In this document: in pieces, positions 35,565 through 46,870 of the stretch
Layout: each line of letters starts with the position of its first letter
Numbering within the stretch: position 1 is the stretch's first letter
Source: Bradyrhizobium diazoefficiens
GTDB lineage: Bacteria > Pseudomonadota > Alphaproteobacteria > Rhizobiales > Xanthobacteraceae
NCBI RefSeq assembly: GCF_016616425.1
Contig: NZ_CP067101.1
Coordinates: 310,001 to 374,000 of the forward strand
DNA: 64,000 nucleotides
Direction: 5' to 3'
Position numbers and translations under genes: made by a program
The notes under the pieces: generated by a model
What the model was told of the DNA's origin: nothing
Database searches by the model: none
What the model saw: the letters and a program-made list of their open reading frames with translations, nothing else

Positions 35565-35832
35565 GTTTGCGCGCGGCCAAACGTTGCCGTCCCCGCGTCT
35601 TGACGTCGTTTATCCACTCCTGGACGTCGACCTCTTCCATCGGCCCGCTGTCAAAGCCTTTCTGGATTTCCGCCCGGAGCGCTTCCAGCTTGACCTTGCG
35701 GCGCTCCTCGCGCTCCTCGACCAGGCGCAGCCCTTCCCGCATCACCTCGCTCGCGGTGGCATAGCGCCCGCTCTCGACCAGAGTGTCGATCAGGTCCTCG
35801 AAATGCTTACCAATGCTGTAGCTACTCGCCAT
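35554..35832 (-). CDS. parD: ParD-like antitoxin (type II)
   Basis: 92 residues. The N-terminal ribbon-helix-helix-like part reads YSIGKHFEDLIDTLVESGRYATASEVMREGLRLVEEREER, typical of ParD/CopG antitoxins, and the C-terminal part (KKGFDSGPMEEVDVQEWIND-like) would wrap the toxin. ATG 35832. It overlaps parE by 11 bases. An AT-rich imperfect dyad just upstream is a likely autoregulatory operator. The pair is inserted, on the opposite strand, between proB and proA. Confidence 0.87.
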   Translation of the reverse strand: MASSYSIGKHFEDLIDTLVESGRYATASEVMREGLRLVEEREERRKVKLEALRAEIQKGFDSGPMEEVDVQEWINDVKTRGRQRLAARKRGE

Positions 35833-35845
35833 GGGACGGCCCCGT

Positions 35846-35870
35846 TATCAAATAATGATACTTATTGATA
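35846..35870. promoter_or_regulatory. AT-rich imperfect palindrome, candidate ParD operator/promoter
   Basis: TATCAA and TTGATA are exact 6-base arms at the ends of a 25-base AT-rich block, in an otherwise GC-rich region, 14 bases before the parD ATG on the minus strand. Confidence 0.5.
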
Positions 35871-35997
35871 GTTTGGCGCCACGCAACCAATGGCCGACCT
35901 GCTGCGGGTGCTGGGAGACCTGCCATACCCTGTCCGCTCTTCGCAAAAGCGGGATTTCCGTGCTAGGACATCGCCTTAGCAGAAGGTTGAAACTCCA

Positions 35998-37293
35998 ATG
36001 GCCGCCCCCCTCAAAGCCGTCGACGGCAATGCCGATCTTCAGGCCCTGATGACCGATCTCGGTACCCGTGCCCGCGCTGCCGCGCGCGTGCTGGCGCTGG
36101 CGCCGCCGGAGCAGAAGAACCGGGCGCTGGAAGCCATGGAGCGGGCAATCCTCAGCAATGCGGCGGCGATCCTCGCCGCCAATGCCGAGGACGTTGCGGA
36201 AGCCCGCGCGTCCGGCAATGCCACCTCCTCCTTCATCGACCGCCTGACGCTGACGCCGGCGCGCGTCGAGTCGATGGCCGAGGGCATCGGCATCGTGCGC
36301 GGCATCGCCGATCCGATCGGGGTCGTCACCGAGAGCTGGCAGCGGCCGAACGGCATGACGATCGAGCGCGTGCGCGTGCCGCTCGGCGTCGTCGGCGTGA
36401 TCTTCGAGAGCCGGCCGAACGTTGCGGCCGATGCCGGCGTGCTGTGCCTGAAGTCGGGCAATGCGGTGATCCTGCGCGGCGGCTCCGACAGTTTTCGGTC
36501 CTGCCGTGCGATCCATGAATGTCTGGTTCAGGGCCTGCGTGAAGCCGGGCTGCCCGAAGCTGCGATCACGCTGGTGCCGACGCGCGACCGCGCCGCGGTC
36601 GGCATGATGCTGTCGGGATTGAACGGCGCCGTCGACGTGATCGTGCCCCGCGGGGGAAAAAGCCTCGTTGCGCGCGTCGAGCAGGAGGCGCGCGTGCCGG
36701 TATTCGCGCATCTCGAAGGCGTCAATCACGTCTATGTGGACGCTAGCGCCGACCTCGCGATGGCAAAGTCGATCGTGCTCAACGCGAAAATGCGCCGCAC
36801 CGGCGTCTGCGGTGCGGCCGAGACGCTGCTGGTCGATCGCGCGGCTGCCGGGAAAAATCTGAAGCCGCTGGTCGAGATGCTGATCGAAGCCGGCTGCGAA
36901 GTGCGCGGCGACGCCGCCGTGCAGAAGACCGACGCGCGCGTAAAGCCCGCCAGCGAAGACGATTGGGACACCGAATATCTCGACGCGATCATCGCAGCGA
37001 AAGTCGTGGACGGCGTCGACGGCGCGATCGCGCACATCCAGAACCACGGCTCGCACCACACCGATGCGATCGTGAGCGCGGATGAGGCTGCCGCCAGGAA
37101 ATTCCTCAGCGAAGTCGATTCCGCGATCGTGCTGCACAACGCCTCGACGCAGTTCGCCGACGGCGGCGAGTTCGGCTTCGGCGCCGAGATCGGCATTGCC
37201 ACGGGCCGTTTCCACGCCCGCGGCCCTGTCGGCGCCGAGCAGTTGACGAGCTTCAAATATCGCGTCCACGGCACCGGTCAGACCCGGCCGTAA
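35998..37293 (+). CDS. proA: Gamma-glutamyl phosphate reductase
   Basis: Second step of proline synthesis, NADPH-dependent reduction of glutamyl-5-phosphate. 431 residues of the aldehyde-dehydrogenase superfamily: [52 protein letters not shown], and the catalytic cysteine in [17 protein letters not shown]-terminal [29 protein letters not shown] 35998 starts [10 protein letters not shown]. It forms a unit with proB upstream, interrupted by parDE, and nadD follows after 19 bases. Confidence 0.96.
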   Translation: MAAPLKAVDGNADLQALMTDLGTRARAAARVLALAPPEQKNRALEAMERAILSNAAAILAANAEDVAEARASGNATSSFIDRLTLTPARVESMAEGIGIVRGIADPIGVVTESWQRPNGMTIERVRVPLGVVGVIFESRPNVAADAGVLCLKSGNAVILRGGSDSFRSCRAIHECLVQGLREAGLPEAAITLVPTRDRAAVGMMLSGLNGAVDVIVPRGGKSLVARVEQEARVPVFAHLEGVNHVYVDASADLAMAKSIVLNAKMRRTGVCGAAETLLVDRAAAGKNLKPLVEMLIEAGCEVRGDAAVQKTDARVKPASEDDWDTEYLDAIIAAKVVDGVDGAIAHIQNHGSHHTDAIVSADEAAARKFLSEVDSAIVLHNASTQFADGGEFGFGAEIGIATGRFHARGPVGAEQLTSFKYRVHGTGQTRP

Positions 37294-37312
37294 ACGTCGC
37301 GAGGCGCGGGCA

Positions 37313-37957
37313 TTGAGCAACAATTTCGTCGTGCCGCGTTTCCCGGCGCAAGCGGTCCCGCCCTACACGGAGGGCATGCGCATCGGCCTGCTCGGCGGCT
37401 CGTTCAATCCGCCGCATCAGGCCCATCGTGCCATCAGCCAGTTCGCGCTCAAGCGATTGCAACTCGATCGCATCTGGTGGCTGGTGACCCCCGGTAATCC
37501 GCTGAAGGAGAACGGCTCCCTGCATGAGCTCGGCGAGCGCATGCAGGCGGCGCGCGAGGTCGCGGACGATCCGCGCATCGAGGTCAGCTGTCTCGAATCC
37601 GTCATCCGTACGCGCTACACTATCGACACGATCAACACCTTGCGCCGCCGCTTCAGCGGCTTGCGCTTTGTCTGGATCATGGGCGCCGACAATCTCGCTC
37701 AATTCCATAGGTGGCAGGACTGGCGGCGCATCGCCGCCCAGGTTCCGATCGCGGTCATCGATCGCCCGCCGCAGAGTTTTCGCGCCCTCGCCTCCCCCGC
37801 AGCCCGGGCGTTATCGCGCTACCGCCTGCCCGAGAACAAGGCAGCACTGCTTGTGGATCGGCCGGCGCCGGCCTGGGTGTTTCTGACCGGATTGAAGCTG
37901 AATCTGTCCTCCACAGGCTTACGGAACCCGGACGGGAGCTGGAAAGGTACGACGTGA
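37313..37957 (+). CDS. nadD: Nicotinate-nucleotide adenylyltransferase
   Basis: Makes deamido-NAD from nicotinate mononucleotide and ATP. 214 residues with the nucleotidyltransferase motif [51 protein letters not shown] and the C-terminal [13 protein letters not shown] (ISSTxLR motif). TTG 37313 is taken because rhizobial homologues carry a similar N-terminal extension before [11 protein letters not shown] 37376 is the alternative. Placed between proA and rsfS as in other alphaproteobacteria. Confidence 0.94.
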   Translation: MSNNFVVPRFPAQAVPPYTEGMRIGLLGGSFNPPHQAHRAISQFALKRLQLDRIWWLVTPGNPLKENGSLHELGERMQAAREVADDPRIEVSCLESVIRTRYTIDTINTLRRRFSGLRFVWIMGADNLAQFHRWQDWRRIAAQVPIAVIDRPPQSFRALASPAARALSRYRLPENKAALLVDRPAPAWVFLTGLKLNLSSTGLRNPDGSWKGTT

Positions 37958-38098
37958 GGCGGAGTGTGCGGACGTGGTGGGGACTTCGGCTCTCTGGCAT
38001 ATTGAAACCCTTAACCCCACATGATGTAGTGTAACCGGTGAACGCCGGATTCGGTGTTCGCGATACAGTGAAAGGAATGGTCCCTGACCGCATCTGTA

Positions 38099-38530
38099 TT
38101 GTCCAAGTCAGCTTCGTCTGTTTTACCCAAGGTTGCCAAGCCGGCGCGTAAAACATCGGCCAAAGCTGCGGTCTTGGAGGCGCAACCCGACGCCGACAAG
38201 ACGCTGAGCCTGATCCTCTCCCGCCTCGAGGACATGAAGGCGGAAGAGACGGTCACCATCGACCTTCGCGGCAAATCGGCGTACTCCGACTACATGATCA
38301 TCACCACCGGCCGGGTTAACCGGCACGTTGGCGCGATCGCGGAAAACGTCGCCAAGGGCCTCAAGGAAAACGGCATCAAGAACATCCATGTCGAGGGCTT
38401 GCCCAATTGCGACTGGGTGCTGATCGATTCCGGCGACGTGATCGTGCACGTGTTCCGACCCGAGGTCCGCGAGTTCTACAATCTCGAGCGATTGTACACC
38501 CAGGGGCCAGGGGCGGCGAAGGCGATCTAG
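38099..38530 (+). CDS. rsfS: Ribosomal silencing factor RsfS
   Basis: Binds L14 and blocks subunit joining in starvation. 143 residues; the RsfS core is LRGKSAYSDYMIITTGRVNRHVGAIAENV and EGLPNCDWVLIDSGDVIVHVFRPEVREFYNLERLY. The start is uncertain: TTG 38099 is used; a CTG at 38084 preceded by AAAGGA is possible; the ATG at 38076 is in another frame. The first 30 residues are Lys/Ala-rich. It lies between nadD and rlmH, the conserved order. Confidence 0.92.
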   Translation: MSKSASSVLPKVAKPARKTSAKAAVLEAQPDADKTLSLILSRLEDMKAEETVTIDLRGKSAYSDYMIITTGRVNRHVGAIAENVAKGLKENGIKNIHVEGLPNCDWVLIDSGDVIVHVFRPEVREFYNLERLYTQGPGAAKAI

Positions 38531-38625
38531 GCTCATCGAGCCGATTTCGAATCGGCTGACGCGCATGCTAGCGTCGTGCGCGCGCTCATTGCGCGCTGTC
38601 TTGAAAACGCGACCCTGTAGATATC

Positions 38626-39108
38626 ATGCGTATTGCCGTCATAGCGGTGGGCCGGCTGAAGCAGGGCCCCGAACGGGAGCTTGCCGACCGCTATTTCGAG
38701 CGGTTCGACGAGGCCGGCCGCAAGCTCGGATTCCGCGCGCTCTCGATCCACGAAATCCCCGAAAGCCGGGCACGGGACACCGCGACGCGGATGACCGAGG
38801 AGGCCGCGGCGATCTCCGCGCAAATTCCGGAAAGATCGATCCTGGTGGCGCTGGACGAGCACGGCCAGAATCTCGATTCCACCGTATTCGCACGGCATCT
38901 GGCGCGCTGGCGGGACGAAGGCACCGGACATACTATCTTCATGATCGGAGGGGCGGACGGACTTTCGCCCGAATTGCGCCGTAAGGCCAAGCTTGCGATC
39001 GCGTTCGGCTCTGCGACCTGGCCGCACCAAATGGTCCGCGTCATGCTTCTGGAACAGCTTTACCGGGCCGCCACCATTCTGGCCGGCCACCCCTATCACC
39101 GCGCGTGA
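38626..39108 (+). CDS. rlmH: 23S rRNA pseudouridine-1915 N3-methyltransferase RlmH
   Basis: SPOUT-class methyltransferase acting on 70S ribosomes. 160 residues, beginning MRIAVIAVGRLKQGPERELAD, with LDEHGQNLDSTVFARHL, TIFMIGGADGLSPELRRKA and the C-terminal knot WPHQMVRVMLLEQLYRAATILAGHPYHRA, all diagnostic. It follows rsfS by 95 bases and precedes the EnvC-like gene by 21. Confidence 0.97.
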   Translation: MRIAVIAVGRLKQGPERELADRYFERFDEAGRKLGFRALSIHEIPESRARDTATRMTEEAAAISAQIPERSILVALDEHGQNLDSTVFARHLARWRDEGTGHTIFMIGGADGLSPELRRKAKLAIAFGSATWPHQMVRVMLLEQLYRAATILAGHPYHRA

Positions 39109-39129
39109 TGCGCGCCACAACGAGCACCC

Positions 39130-40467
39130 TTGCCTGAAGCGATGCGCGCGCCGATTCTCAACCTGCTGCTGATCGCCAATGTCGCCGGCGCAAGCCTCGC
39201 GCAAGCCCAGACGGCAGTGCCGACGCCGCAGACCGCAGCCGTTTCGCCCGATGCCATCAAGCAGCGCGAGCAGGAGCTGGAAGCCGCGCGCGCCAGGCAG
39301 AAGAGCGCAGAAGAAGCGCAGGCCAAGCTCAAGGCCGAGATCGCCTCGCTCGGCCAGGATCGCACTCAGCTCAATCAGCAACTGATCGACACCGCCGCCA
39401 ATGTTCGCGCTGTGGAGACCAAGATCGACGACACCGAAGCGCGGCTGCGAAACCTGAACGGCCGCGAGCAGGAGATGCGCACTTCGCTGGATTCGCGCCG
39501 CGCCGACATCGTCGAGGTGCTGGCGGCGCTGCAGCGGGCCGGGCGGCGCACGCCGCCCGCGCTGCTGGTACGGCCTGAAGATGCGCTGCAATCGCTGCGC
39601 ACGGCGATGCTGCTCGGCGCCGTGGTGCCGGAGTTGCGCAGCCGCGCCGAAAGGATCGCGGGCGAGCTCGGCGACCTCGTGGCCTTGCGCAAGGCCATCG
39701 CCACCGAGCGCGACCAGCTCGCCTCCGACCGCGACAGGGTCCGCAGCGACCAGACCCGGCTCGCGGCCCTCGTCGACGAGCGGCAGCGCCAGCAGGCCGC
39801 GCGTGAAAAGGACCTCGATGCCGAGAACTCGCGCGCCATCATGCTCTCAAAGCAGGTCGGCGATCTCCAGGGGCTGATCACCAAGATGGAGCAGGACCTG
39901 CAAAGCGCCGCCAGGGCAGCCGAGAAGGCTGCCGAGGCCGCAAGGCAGGCCGAAGCGAAGGCGGCTGCCAGCCTTAAGTCCGGCCCGGGCGCATTCAAGG
40001 ACCGGTCCCGGACCGCCCCCGCGATTGCCTTCGCCTCGGCCAAGGGCCTCCTGCCGCTTCCGGTTAACGGTAACAAGATCAGGGATTTCGGCGGCTCCGA
40101 CGGCGTCGGCGGGGTCCAGAAGGGCATTTCCCTGGCCACCAAGCCCGGCTCCCAGGTCACGACGCCGTGTGATGGCTGGGTGGTCTATTCCGGCCCGTTC
40201 CGCAGCTATGGACAACTCTTGATCCTCAATGCCGGGGGCGGGTATCATGTCCTGATCGCCGGGATGGAGCGCATTTCGGTCAACATCGGACAGTTTGTGC
40301 TCACGGGGGAGCCAGTCGCGACCATGGGGTCGACTTCTCAAGTCGCTTCCATTCTCGCGACGAACGCGAGTCAACCTGTGCTGTATGTCGAGTTCCGTAA
40401 GGACGGCACTCCAATCGATCCAGGCCCATGGTGGGCCGCAAATGAAGGCGAGAAGGTTCGCGGATGA
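39130..40467 (+). CDS. EnvC-like murein hydrolase activator with degenerate LytM (M23) domain
   Basis: 445 residues, exported (leader LLLIANVAGASLAQAQT). A long coiled coil (about 40-290, KQREQELEAARARQKSAEEA) is followed by an M23-like domain. The zinc motif HxxxD is QKGIS (in GVQKGISLATKPGSQV) and the HxH is lost (LYVEFRKDG), so it should be inactive and act by switching on amidases at the septum. Start TTG 39130 or ATG 39142. The stop overlaps the ctpA start by 4 bases (ATGA), so the two are translationally coupled. Confidence 0.88.
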   Translation: MPEAMRAPILNLLLIANVAGASLAQAQTAVPTPQTAAVSPDAIKQREQELEAARARQKSAEEAQAKLKAEIASLGQDRTQLNQQLIDTAANVRAVETKIDDTEARLRNLNGREQEMRTSLDSRRADIVEVLAALQRAGRRTPPALLVRPEDALQSLRTAMLLGAVVPELRSRAERIAGELGDLVALRKAIATERDQLASDRDRVRSDQTRLAALVDERQRQQAAREKDLDAENSRAIMLSKQVGDLQGLITKMEQDLQSAARAAEKAAEAARQAEAKAAASLKSGPGAFKDRSRTAPAIAFASAKGLLPLPVNGNKIRDFGGSDGVGGVQKGISLATKPGSQVTTPCDGWVVYSGPFRSYGQLLILNAGGGYHVLIAGMERISVNIGQFVLTGEPVATMGSTSQVASILATNASQPVLYVEFRKDGTPIDPGPWWAANEGEKVRG

Positions 40468-41822
40468 TGCGCAAGACTTCAGTAATCCTCCTCAGCGCGG
40501 CCACCGGTGCGGCGCTGACGCTGTTCGTGACCCAGCCGCGCGCGGTGTTCATGGGCTCGAGCGCGCGAGCTGCCACCGCGGACACCTATCGCCAGCTCAA
40601 TCTGTTCGGCGACGTCTTCGAGCGCGTGCGCTCCGACTATGTCGAAAAGCCCGACGACACCAAGCTGATCGAATCCGCCATCAGCGGCATGCTCACCGGT
40701 CTCGATCCGCATTCGAGCTACATGGACGCCAAGAGCTTCCGCGACATGCAGGTTCAGACGCGTGGTGAGTTCGGCGGTCTCGGCATCGAGGTCACGATGG
40801 AAGACGGCCTCATCAAGGTGGTATCGCCGATCGACGACACACCGGCTTCGCGTGCCGGTGTCATGGCCAACGACATCATCACCAGTCTCGACGACGAGGC
40901 GGTGCAGGGGCTGACCCTGAACCAGGCGGTCGAGAAGATGCGGGGCCCGGTCAACACCAAGATCAAGCTCAAGATCATCCGCAAGGGCCAGGACAATCCG
41001 ATCGACGTCACCCTGGTGCGCGACAACATCCGTGTCCGCTCGGTGCGCGCCCGCGTCGAGGCCGACGACATCGCCTATATCCGCATCACCACCTTCAACG
41101 AGCAGACCACCGAAGGCCTGAAGCGCGAGGTCGGCAATCTCTCGAATCAGATCGGCGACAAGCTCAAGGGCTACATCATCGACCTCCGCAACAACCCCGG
41201 CGGCCTGCTCGAGGAAGCGGTCACCGTCTCCGACTCCTTCCTGGAGAAGGGCGAGATCGTGTCGACCCGCGGCCGCAATGCCGAGGAGACCCAGCGCCGC
41301 ACCGCGCATGCGGGCGACCTGACCAAGGGCAAGCCGGTCATCGTGCTTATCAATGGCGGCTCGGCCTCGGCGTCGGAAATCGTCGCCGGCGCGCTGCAGG
41401 ACCATAAGCGCGCAACCATCGTCGGCACGCGCTCGTTCGGCAAGGGCTCGGTGCAGACCATCATTCCGCTCGGAAGCGGCAACGGCGCATTGCGGCTGAC
41501 CACGGCGCGCTACTACACACCGTCGGGCAAGTCGATCCAGGCCAAGGGCATCGTTCCCGACATCGAAGTGCTTCAGGACGTGCCGGACGAGCTGAAGGCG
41601 CGCACCGACACCAAGGGCGAAGCTTCGCTGCGCGGCCATCTCAAGAACGACGGCGACGAGAAGACCGGCTCGCAGTCCTACGTCCCGCCGGACGCCAAGG
41701 ACGACAAGGCGCTCAAGCTCGCCGACGACCTGCTCCACGGCATCAAGAACAGCGCCTCCGCCGCGCCTGCGTCCGGCGGCGACAACAAGACCACGACCGA
41801 CAAGCCCAAAGCGGCGAACTAA
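40464..41822 (+). CDS. ctpA: C-terminal processing peptidase (S41), CtpA
   Basis: Periplasmic serine protease of 452 residues. An N-terminal signal or anchor (TSVILLSAATGAALTLFV) is followed by ALITGLDPHSSYMD-like region, a PDZ domain (GEFGGLGIEVTMEDGLIKVVSPIDDTPASRAG), and the catalytic core with Ser in NGGSASASEIVAGALQD and Lys in TRSFGKGSVQT. The tail is Lys/Asp-rich. It is coupled to the EnvC-like gene upstream and closed by the terminator at 41847. Such pairs act in cell-wall turnover and division. Confidence 0.95.
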   Translation: MMRKTSVILLSAATGAALTLFVTQPRAVFMGSSARAATADTYRQLNLFGDVFERVRSDYVEKPDDTKLIESAISGMLTGLDPHSSYMDAKSFRDMQVQTRGEFGGLGIEVTMEDGLIKVVSPIDDTPASRAGVMANDIITSLDDEAVQGLTLNQAVEKMRGPVNTKIKLKIIRKGQDNPIDVTLVRDNIRVRSVRARVEADDIAYIRITTFNEQTTEGLKREVGNLSNQIGDKLKGYIIDLRNNPGGLLEEAVTVSDSFLEKGEIVSTRGRNAEETQRRTAHAGDLTKGKPVIVLINGGSASASEIVAGALQDHKRATIVGTRSFGKGSVQTIIPLGSGNGALRLTTARYYTPSGKSIQAKGIVPDIEVLQDVPDELKARTDTKGEASLRGHLKNDGDEKTGSQSYVPPDAKDDKALKLADDLLHGIKNSASAAPASGGDNKTTTDKPKAAN

Positions 41823-41846
41823 GTCGGCGCCTCACCGCGATCCCAC

Positions 41847-41879
41847 AAAGGGCGGCTCCTGGAGCCGCCCTTTTCGTTT
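41847..41879 (+). terminator. Rho-independent terminator after ctpA
   Basis: AAGGGCGGCTCC pairs with GGAGCCGCCCTT, followed by TTTCGTTT. It ends the rsfS-rlmH-envC-ctpA run. Confidence 0.88.
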
Positions 41880-41966
41880 GGAGATCCCGGCATCCCCGGC
41901 CTATCCCGGCCTGCCGCCGCTTGACCCCGCCGTGGTATCGTCATTGGCAGTGATTCGGGATCGCGC

Positions 41967-43199
41967 ATGACTGAAACGGCCGATGATCTGAGCGCCCCGC
42001 TCGGACAGGACAAGCCGCGCCGGAAACGCCGGCTGCGGCTGCCGTTCACGGCCATGCAGGCTCTCGCCGGCCTGCTCGGCCTGTTCCTCGTCACCTTTGC
42101 CGGCTTTGCCATCTTCAACAAGGATCCGCTCGGCGGCGAGCCGATGACGCGGATCGCCATCCGCGAGAAGGGCGCTGGAAAGGCGACCGACGAGAAGCCG
42201 GCCGCCGGCCACGGCCAGGACGGCAAAAAGGACAACAAGCACGACAGCCAGGAAGCGCCGAAGCAGGCCGCTTCCGGCGAGCAGAAGACCGTCACCATGA
42301 TCGACGGCTCCACCGGTGCGCGCCACGACGTGGTGATCGGCGCCGGCGAGGATGCGGGCGACAAGGCTGGGGCGGCGTCAGCCCCGCCGCCCGTCATGGC
42401 CGGGATCAATCCGAAACTGCTGGAGAAGTCACGCTACGGCATGATCCCGGTGGTCGCCGACGGGCTGAAGCCGTTCAACGTCTATGCGGCGGACTCCGAC
42501 CGCGCCAAGGCTGCCAAGATGCCGGTGGTTGCCATCGTGATCGGCGGGCTCGGCGTCGGCGCCGCCAAGACCACGGACGCCATCATGAAGCTGCCGCCGG
42601 CGGTCACGCTGGCCTTCACGCCCTACGGCGCCGATCCCGGCAAGCTCGCCGAACGGGCGCGCGCGCAGCGCCACGAGATCTTCCTCCAGATCCCGATGGA
42701 GCCCTACGACTTCCCGGACAACGACCCGGGACCGCAGACGCTGCTGACCTCGCTCAGCACCGACCAGAACATGGACCGCCTGTACTGGCACCTCAGCCGG
42801 ATGCAGGGCTATGCCGGCATCACCAATTTCATGGGCGCCCGCTTCATCGCAACGGAGCCGGCGGTGCAGCCGATCATCCGCGAGGCGGCCAAGCGCGGCC
42901 TCGGCTTCTTCGACGACGGCTCCTCGCCCCGCAGTATCGCGCCGCAGGCTGCGGCGAGCGAGGCCATGCCTTTCGGCAAGGGCGACATTGCGATCGACGT
43001 GGTGCCGACCCCGACCGAGATCGACCGCGCGCTGAACAAGCTCGAAGCGGCGGCGCGCGAGCGCGGCGTGGCCGTCGGCACCGCCTCCGCGCTTCCCGTT
43101 TCGATCGAGCGCATCAATGCCTGGACCAAGACATTGGGCGACCGGGGTATCCTTTTGGTGCCATTGACAACCGCGATGCTGAAATCAAAATCCAGCTAA
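41967..43199 (+). CDS. Divergent polysaccharide deacetylase family protein (YibQ/DUF610)
   Basis: 410 residues. A cytoplasmic tail, then one membrane anchor ([18 protein letters not shown]), an Ala/Lys-rich linker (about 70-150) and a periplasmic domain: [56 protein letters not shown] and [15 protein letters not shown] match the divergent NodB-like family that is usually found near envC and ctpA. The catalytic role is unproven in the family. It starts 144 bases after ctpA and past its terminator. Confidence 0.87.
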   Translation: MTETADDLSAPLGQDKPRRKRRLRLPFTAMQALAGLLGLFLVTFAGFAIFNKDPLGGEPMTRIAIREKGAGKATDEKPAAGHGQDGKKDNKHDSQEAPKQAASGEQKTVTMIDGSTGARHDVVIGAGEDAGDKAGAASAPPPVMAGINPKLLEKSRYGMIPVVADGLKPFNVYAADSDRAKAAKMPVVAIVIGGLGVGAAKTTDAIMKLPPAVTLAFTPYGADPGKLAERARAQRHEIFLQIPMEPYDFPDNDPGPQTLLTSLSTDQNMDRLYWHLSRMQGYAGITNFMGARFIATEPAVQPIIREAAKRGLGFFDDGSSPRSIAPQAAASEAMPFGKGDIAIDVVPTPTEIDRALNKLEAAARERGVAVGTASALPVSIERINAWTKTLGDRGILLVPLTTAMLKSKSS

Positions 43200-43275
43200 A
43201 TCAACGGATTGGTACGGCAAGGGTCCTCGCGGGGCCTCTTCGCGCCCTACCGACAGCATGCGAGGGCCTGGCGGA

Positions 43276-43782
43276 ATGGCGCGTTACGAGGATCTGCCCT
43301 ACCGGACCTGCGTCGGAGTGATGCTGATTAACACGAAGGGCCTGGTGTTCATCGGCCGCCGCGCAGGCGGCATCGAACATGTCGATGACACCCATGTCTG
43401 GCAGATGCCGCAAGGCGGCGTCGATCCCGGCGAAGACACCTGGGAGGCCGCCAAGCGTGAACTCTATGAGGAGACCAGCGTGCGCTCGGTCGAGCGGCTC
43501 GGCGAGGTCCCGGACTGGCTCACTTACGACATTCCGCGCACGGTCGCCGGGCGCGCCTGGAAGGGCCGCTACCGCGGCCAGCGCCAGAAATGGTACGCGG
43601 TGCGCTTCACCGGCAAGGATAGCGAGATCAACGTCGAACAGCCCGGCGGCGGCGGCCACAAGGCCGAATTCGTGAGCTGGCGCTGGGAGCCGATGCAAAA
43701 TCTGACCGGGCTGATCATTCCCTTCAAGCGCCCGGTCTATGAGCGCGTGGTGAAGGAATTTTCCGCGCTGGCCGACCAATAA
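43276..43782 (+). CDS. rppH: RNA pyrophosphohydrolase RppH (Nudix), copy 1
   Basis: 168 residues. Removes pyrophosphate from 5' triphosphate RNA ends or hydrolyses dinucleoside polyphosphates. The start [19 protein letters not shown] and the Nudix box [20 protein letters not shown] with following TSV are typical of RppH, as are WLTYDIP and [15 protein letters not shown] 43276 is used; ATG 43258 would add six residues. The next gene is a paralogue in tandem. Confidence 0.92.
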   Translation: MARYEDLPYRTCVGVMLINTKGLVFIGRRAGGIEHVDDTHVWQMPQGGVDPGEDTWEAAKRELYEETSVRSVERLGEVPDWLTYDIPRTVAGRAWKGRYRGQRQKWYAVRFTGKDSEINVEQPGGGGHKAEFVSWRWEPMQNLTGLIIPFKRPVYERVVKEFSALADQ

Positions 43783-43847
43783 TTGAAGTCGTCATCCGGT
43801 CTGCGATGCTAATGCGTCGCTTGGACCAGACGACGAAAGCTGCGCGC

Positions 43848-44396
43848 ATGACCGATCAAAAGCCGTATCGCCCCAACGTGGGGATTGCCCTGTTCAATGC
43901 CGACGGCCGCGTGCTGATCGGCCACCGTTTCAAGGGCGACGGGCCCGAGATCATCCTGCCGGGACTCGACTGGCAGATGCCGCAAGGCGGCGTCGACGAG
44001 GGCGAGAACCTGCTCGATGCCGCGATGCGCGAGCTCTGGGAGGAGACCAGTGTCGTTAGCGCGGACTATCTCGGCGAGACCGACTGGCTCAGCTATGAAT
44101 TCCCGCCCTTTGATGGCCCGCAGACGCACCGGCTGGCGAAGTTTCGCGGGCAGCGGCAAAAATGGTTCGCGCTGCGCTTCACCGGCAAGGATGACGAGAT
44201 CGACCCGCTGACGCCGCGCAACGACCAGCCCGCGGAGTTCGACGCCTGGCGCTGGGAGCGCCTCGACCGCGTCGCCGACCTCGTGGTGCCATTCCGCCGC
44301 GACGTCTACCGCGCGGTGGCCGGGCAGTTTGCGCCGTTCGGAACCCAAAACTGCGAAAACAACCCCATGCACAGTAGAACGGGGTTGAAATCATGA
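43848..44396 (+). CDS. RppH-like Nudix hydrolase, copy 2
   Basis: 182 residues from ATG 43848 (MTDQKPYRPNVGIALFN). Nudix box GGVDEGENLLDAAMRELWEE plus TSV; downstream WLSYEFPP and FRGQRQKWFALRF mirror copy 1, and the spacing between motifs is nearly the same. Differences are a longer C-terminal tail (QNCENNPMHSRTGLKS) and less conserved N-terminus. It is 65 bases after copy 1 on the same strand, so it arose by tandem duplication. One copy is probably the mRNA decapping enzyme, the other may have another substrate. Confidence 0.88.
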   Translation: MTDQKPYRPNVGIALFNADGRVLIGHRFKGDGPEIILPGLDWQMPQGGVDEGENLLDAAMRELWEETSVVSADYLGETDWLSYEFPPFDGPQTHRLAKFRGQRQKWFALRFTGKDDEIDPLTPRNDQPAEFDAWRWERLDRVADLVVPFRRDVYRAVAGQFAPFGTQNCENNPMHSRTGLKS

Positions 44397-44640
44397 GAGA
44401 ATTTTCATCGGGAATTTGCGTGGCGCACGCCCCTCTCATTCCCTCCCCTCGTGCGGCACTCGCCGAGGTGTCGTCGAGGGTTCTCGGCGGGGCCGAAGGC
44501 GAGAACGAGGCTCGGGTCTCGCAGGCGGAGTTTCAGGCCGCTGCAGCCGGTCATAATAGCAACGAGGCTGCAAGCAATCCGCGGCCGCGGAATTCACCGA
44601 CGCCGGGGATATTCGGGTTCAAGAGCCGAGCGGCGGCGCC
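44397..44640. other. Intergenic region without supported gene
   Basis: A frame from ATG 44393 overlaps the stop of the second Nudix gene and stays open for 118 codons, but its composition is low in hydrophobic core residues, has no ribosome site and no family likeness. I see nothing else here. Confidence 0.4.
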
Positions 44641-44763
44641 TCATCCTCCTATCGTTCGAAAAAGACTGACCCAGGCGATCGTGGCGCAGCTGGTGGTGAA
44701 CATCAGCCAGTGCACGGCCGCCGCTCCGTTTCTACGCAGCCTTTGCTGACGATCTCTGCTCAT
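44641..44763 (-). CDS. Possible 40-residue small membrane protein downstream of groEL
   Basis: ATG 44763 to TGA 44641 on the same strand as groEL, starting about 65 bases after its stop. AGGAG lies 8 bases before the ATG. The peptide starts MSRDRQQRLRRNGAAAVH, a basic head, and continues with a hydrophobic stretch WLMFTTSCATIAWVSLF, so a single-pass membrane protein is likely. I know no family. It could be a heat-induced appendix of the groESL operon; evidence is the ribosome site, position and composition only. Confidence 0.4.
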   Translation of the reverse strand: MSRDRQQRLRRNGAAAVHWLMFTTSCATIAWVSLFRTIGG

Positions 44764-44829
44764 CTGACAGCTCCTGTAGGGTCGATATGTCCTTTCCTGG
44801 TTCGGGGCGTGGGTCCGTTACTTGCTAAG

Positions 44830-46479
<1,650 letters not shown>

Positions 46480-46487
46480 TCAGCGCT

Positions 46488-46802
46488 TCACGCGGCCTTC
46501 TTCGTCGCGGCGGTCTTCTCGACCACGCCCAGCAGATCGCTCTCCTTCATGATGAGAAGTTCTTTGCCGTCGATCTTCACCTCCGTGCCGGACCATTTGC
46601 CGAACAGCACCCGGTCGCCGACCTTGACGTCGAGCGGCACCAACTGGCCCTGTTCGTTGCGGCCACCCGGCCCGGCGGCGATCACCTCGCCCTCCTGCGG
46701 CTTTTCCTTCGCGCTATCCGGAATGATGATGCCGCCGGCAGTCCTCTCCTCGGCATCGAGGCGCCGCACCAGCACACGATCATGCGATGGACGGAAATGC
46801 AT
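46488..46802 (-). CDS. groES: Co-chaperonin GroES (10 kDa)
   Basis: 104 residues: [36 protein letters not shown], the mobile loop, and [35 protein letters not shown] short C-terminal extension (KTAATKKAA) exceeds the usual length. ATG 46802 is chosen since GGGGAGG lies six bases upstream; ATG 46808 would touch the ribosome site. First gene of groES-groEL. Confidence 0.96.
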   Translation of the reverse strand: MHFRPSHDRVLVRRLDAEERTAGGIIIPDSAKEKPQEGEVIAAGPGGRNEQGQLVPLDVKVGDRVLFGKWSGTEVKIDGKELLIMKESDLLGVVEKTAATKKAA

Positions 46803-46870
46803 GCACATCCTCCCCTACAACTCAGCGATGTCAAAAAAACCGGGGCCGCAATCGGCCGTCCGGCAAAATC

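Noticed and set aside
44393..44749. 118-codon frame overlapping the stop of the second Nudix gene (ATGA)
   Set aside because: No ribosome site apart from the overlap, composition unlike a protein, and it runs antisense over the better supported 40-codon ORF.
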